Assembly: GCA_009746045.1 (NCBI GenBank)
Contig: RPFO01000380.1
Location: 1,553,520-1,611,019, forward strand
Direction: 5' to 3'
DNA: 57,500 nt
Source: Mesostigma viride
Taxonomy: Eukaryota; Streptophyta; Mesostigmatophyceae; Mesostigmatales; Mesostigmataceae
The notes below the pieces were generated by a model, which worked only from the letters and a program-made list of their open reading frames with translations, had not been told where the DNA came from and did not search any database. Position numbers and translations under genes: made by a program. Positions 53,498-57,500 of this stretch are shown here, piece by piece (position 1 is the first letter of the stretch; the number at the start of each line of letters is the position of its first letter).

Positions 53498-56400
53498 CTA
53501 AAGTATCCGGTCCGTCACCGCCTTCACCGCGCGCTTCATTTCCTCGCGGCTCAAAGATGTCTTGACCTGCATCTCTTGTACCTGCAGCCGCATGCACAAA
53601 AGACAGTCATCAAGTAAGGGAAAACACGGAACCAGCCAATGCATGAGACGGGGCAAAACTGAGGTGGACAACCAACCACCTCCCCCAGAATTCGAGGCAT
53701 AGGAGCAATAGAACAGGATCAATCTATGCCTCTGTGTATACAATCTGTAGTAGTATGGTGGCACCAGATTTTTTCAGGAGAAGTGACCCCGGGGATAGCC
53801 CTCGCGGAGCGTTGTACGGCTTTATGTGCCATCCAAGGAGAGGGGTCACAGACCCTTGCAGGCCACTTGCCCATAACCTGAGAAATACGCCCCAAAGAAT
53901 GCAGGCAGAAGTACCAGGTACAGGAGAGAACCCAACAACTTACCAACATGTAAGTGGGTTTAAAGTAGCAGCTGCTCGTGCCTTGACGACCAGGGTGCTG
54001 GCCCAGGTCACCAGAGAGCATCCGATAGCAAATGCGTGCAACCTTCCCATCTACACGAGGAGATTACAGAGGGCACAACTGCCGAGAAGTCTCCCTGCGA
54101 CTGGACACGAGAAAGTTCAGCAGAATCACAGTAGAATGACGAGGAAGATGCGAAACTAGGGACCCGAAAACCGAGGTGCCATCTTTCTGTGATACACATA
54201 GTGCGCGCGCTTGAAAATGAAGCTGCAACAGCGCCACACCTGGCGGCCGGAGCGTGCCAGGAGGTTGTATCCACCCTCCACAGGGACCTGCCAGGTAGCC
54301 ACCACGCGCAGGGGGACGAGAAGAGCGCCCATGCATGCAATTGATCAAGTTCGTGTGTGCCAGGCACTGGGCCGAGCTAACTAAGGATGGCAATTGGCAA
54401 ATACGAGGCGCCTTACTGAAGCTTCCGTAAAGCATCGATGCCATGGAAGAAGGCGCCTCAGCAGCTGATGCCTCGGTTAAAGCAGGGGTCAATGCTTTAC
54501 TAAAAAAAGGCGACCCCAAAAGGCGTGTGCCAGGGCAGCGTATGACATCTGGTCTTCTATACAACTAATGACCTCTGGTCTTCTAATTAACTAATGACCT
54601 CTGGTCTTCTTATTAATTAATGACCCCTGGTTTTCTAACTACTAATGACCTCTGGTCTCCGGCCAGAAACTAGCATGAGGCAGCGGTTGAGGTGACTGGC
54701 ACACAGAGGGTTGCGTGCACAGCCTCGTAAGCCATTACGACAACAGTAATGATGCCAATTATCATAATGGCAAGTTCAACAGTGAACGGCCGGGCTGATT
54801 TCTTTCAGCCAGCCAACCATACTGGCAGAAAGACACCCAGCAAGAAAGACCATAAAAAGGTTGGCAGTCACCAACCGAGTGCGCAGCATCTCTCGCTACA
54901 AGGTCAGCGGGTGACAGCCTGTCACGGTGAGCTTGCACGTGCAGCACGTTCATGAGCTGTGGCTCGCGCTGATTGACTCCGCAATCCTGGGATACACTAC
55001 CTAAGATATAGTAGCACTATTCATGAAGGACCTGAGATATAGTAGCACTATTCAGGAAGCACCTGAGATATAGTAGCACTATTCATGCTGGACTATCAAA
55101 CCACTAGTGCACGCGGGCAGATGGTGAGAAGCCCTGGCGGCTCATACGTTGGGCAGCCGCAGCATATACTACTTAATACGTGCAGCATGCCACAACACAC
55201 CCTATTTGTGCCGTACTTTGCCCAGACCCTCCCCCATGTCCTGCCAGCCACCCGCCTGCTCTTGATAATTGGAAAACTGCAAGACACTAACGCAGCACAC
55301 TAACGCCACCCTTCTCATGCCAAATATTGGTCACAGCCACAGCTCATGGCCTGCAATACGACACCTCCACCCCTCAACATACTACACACCCTAAATAACA
55401 CATGACATGCCCTACACACAGCGCGCCATATTTGTACATGGGACAGCCACAGCACCATGTCCTGTGACGTGAAACCTCCACCCATACTATATTCTATATT
55501 CCACGAACCTTAACATACTATATTGTATATACTACGCAAATACGCAGTGCATGCAGTGCACGCCTTATGTGTGCCGTACATTGGACAGCCACAGCTCCAT
55601 GTCCTGCGAGACGACACGCCGCTCGGTCGCCTGCCGGCCAGGGATGACATCATCGATGCTGCGGATGGGTAATAGAGACAAAGCCAATCGCGATGTGTAT
55701 AGATGTTAAGAGTATCCATGATGGCACAGAAGAAGAAGAAGATGGGCAAAAAGAACAGCCAAGCCAAGCACGCATGTGTGACACTGGCAAACAGCTAAAC
55801 AGGCATAGATGGGCACATCTGGCCCCATCCGGGCATCGGGGTAATAGCCCCCATCCGGGCGTAGGGGAAATAGCCCCCATCCGGGCATCGGGGTAATAGC
55901 CCCCATCGGGCGTAGGGGTAATAGCCCCCATCGGGGCGTAGGGGTAATAGCCCCCATCGGGGCGTAGGGGAAATAGCCCCCATCCGGGCATCGGGGTAAT
56001 AGCCCCCATCGGGGCGTAGGAGAAATAGCCCCCATACGGGCGTAGGGGAAATAGCACCCATCCGGGCATCGGGGTAACAGCCCCCATCCTGGCATAGGGG
56101 AAATAGCCCCCATCCTGGCATAGGGGAAATAGCCCCCATCCTGGCAAAGGGGAAATAGCCCCCTCAAACAGGCATTTAGTCGCTTTTTGTACAACCACGC
56201 GCATGCCCATGGTCTGTGCCTGAGTAGCGCCAGCATTTCATCGGCTACCTCAACCTTTCTCCGCCGAGCATGCGATGCGCACCTCTCGCCCTCGCCCCTT
56301 CCCACCAGAACAAGCCATGGGCAACACTCTCCCTCACCCCTTGTAGGGAACCCCTTGTATGGAACCCACCGTGCGACAATCTGCTACTTCACCCCTTATC

Positions 56401-56511
56401 GGCCAAACATTCCAATCCCATCAGCAGAGCGATCACTCACCCCTTCTCCGCCAGCAGCTCCTTCACGATGGTCTCAAGGCCCGGAAGCGGCGCGCCGGTC
56501 CGTTGCGCACC
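53498..56511 (-). CDS. Unrecognised multi-exon gene, 3' part
   Basis: The proposed exons have matching phases: 56511-56441 (GAPLPGLETIVKELLAEKG), 56258-56220 (KVEVADEMLALL; weak acceptor, GC donor), 55658-55580 (IDDVIPGRQATERRVVSQDM then ELWLSN) and 53581-53498 (VQEMQVKTSLSREEMKRAVK then AVTDRIL, TAG). The product ends in two amphipathic helices. GC-rich codon use and the CAG acceptors argue that the first, third and fourth exons are real. The second is doubtful, and exons may be missing in the 2-kb last intron. The gene continues to the right beyond 56.5 kb, possibly past the window. I cannot name the family. Introns contain three different tandem arrays. Confidence 0.55.
54555..54660. repeat. 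About 28-bp tandem repeat (TAATGACCTCTGGTCTTCT)
   Basis: Four to five units separated by AATTA-type linkers; in an intron of the unrecognised gene. Confidence 0.8.
55000..55088. repeat. About 34-bp tandem repeat, 3 units
   Basis: CCTGAGATATAGTAGCACTA units, each ending TTCATG or TTCAGG. Confidence 0.85.
55836..56165. repeat. About 27-bp minisatellite, about 13 units
   Basis: Units GCCCCCATCCGGGCATCGGG plus GTAATA or GAAATA; the frames overlapping it (GYYPDARMGAI) are artefacts. Intronic. Confidence 0.92.
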
Positions 56512-56571
56512 CTGGCAGGCATGCAAGAGGACCCAACCATGGCATTTTATGGTAAGCGAGACAACCAGTAC

Positions 56572-57355
56572 TTGCAAATAGCAGTATTGATCAAGATCTA
56601 TAAGAAAGCAAAAAGTCGTATTGCTCCAAAAAAAAAGCAAATGGTCGTATTGCTTGATAAAAAAGCAAATAGACGCATTGATCTAATAAAAAGCAAATAG
56701 TCGTATTGATCTATGAAAAAGCAAATAGTCGTATTGATCTATGAAAAAGCAAGTAGTCGTATTGATCTATGAAAAAGCAAATAGACGTATTGCTCCATAA
56801 AAAAGCAAATAGTCGCATTGATCTATAAAAAAGCAAACAGACGCATTGATCTATGAAAAAGCAAGTAGTCGCATTGCTCTATAAAAAAGCAAATAGTCGT
56901 ATTGCTCTATAAACAAGCAAAAAGTAGTATTGATCTATAAAAAAGCAGAAAGTCCAATTGATCTATAAAAAAGCAAATAGTCGTATTGATCTATAAAAAA
57001 GCAAATAGTCGTATTGATCTATTAAAAAGCAAATAGTATTGCTCTATTAAAAAGCAAATAGTCGTATTGCTCTATTAAAAAGCAAATAGTCGTATTGCTC
57101 TATAAAAAAGCAAAAAGTCATATTCATCTATAAAAAAGCAAATAGTCGTATTGATATATGAAAAAGCAAATAGACGTATTGCTCCATGAAAAAGCAAATA
57201 GCCGTATTGCTCTGTAAAAAAGCAAATAGTCGCATTGCTCTATAAAAAAGCAAATAGTCGTATTGATCTATGAAAAAGCAAATAGTCGTATTGCCCGATA
57301 AAAAAGCAAATAGTCGAATTGCTCTATAAAAAAGAAAATAGTCGTATTGATCAAT
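56572..57355. repeat. 28-bp AT-rich minisatellite, about 27 units
   Basis: Units AAAAAAGCAAATAGTCGTAT plus TGATCTAT with substitutions; just upstream of the exon at 56511 on the minus strand. Confidence 0.95.
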
Positions 57356-57500
57356 GACACAGCAGAAATGGTATAAGAAAGCAGTCATCATCGTGCGTCC
57401 CCATGATCGACTATAAATGTTACAGGTACAGTGTTTCGGTGTTAACACTCACCACCGGTGCAACAGGGACAAACTAGCACCGAAGTCCACAAGGGGGGGT

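Overview
The window looks like nuclear DNA of a green alga or another plant-lineage organism. It encodes the chloroplast Rieske protein of the cytochrome b6f complex (petC) with a plastid transit peptide. The other genes are split into many small exons with GT-AG introns, and most of the sequence is retroelement debris and simple repeats. No bacterial-type operons, CRISPR arrays or rRNA genes were seen. All gene models were built by eye from reading frame, splice signals and phase matching; none was tested against transcripts or databases.

Layout. 0-4 kb: decayed non-LTR retrotransposon (LINE) pieces. 4.2-6.2 kb: possible minus-strand exons, then intronless petC (+). 6.2-11.1 kb: LINE fragments and dispersed repeats. 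11.2-19.1 kb (-): a gene for an ICT1/YaeJ-type peptidyl-tRNA hydrolase in eight small exons, with the GGQ motif. Its longest intron holds a 27-bp minisatellite split by a 452-bp TA-flanked MITE. 20.0-27.6 kb (+): a coiled-coil gene whose last exon matches the C-terminus of the kinetochore protein CENP-H; its introns carry (GGGCAT)n, (AGT)n and a 1-kb CCCG-type array. 28.7-32.3 kb (-): a decayed LINE whose 3' UTR contains a 620-bp GGAT array. 33.8-45.4 kb (-): a prolyl 4-hydroxylase gene with a C-terminal ShKT domain. One of its introns contains a complete-looking 4,513-bp hAT transposon with 15-bp terminal repeats and a perfect 8-bp target duplication. 47.8-48.5 kb (+): a single-exon FHA-domain protein with a very acidic tail. 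49.3-52.7 kb: LINE 3' ends, a 750-bp AATG array and a 520-bp CT array. 53.5-56.5 kb (-): the 3' exons of an unrecognised gene.

Two genome-level patterns stand out. First, at several intron-exon junctions in four different genes the exon edge plus adjacent intron has been tandemly duplicated into the intron, usually copying the 5' splice site. Second, several unrelated LINE-like 3' ends share a terminal stem-loop (CTCC-CAAC-GGAG core) followed by tetranucleotide tails, and the large GGAT and AATG arrays grow out of such LINE 3' ends.

The genes serve separate compartments (chloroplast electron transport, organelle ribosome rescue, kinetochore, secretory-pathway hydroxylation, possibly DNA repair) and show no sign of acting as one system.
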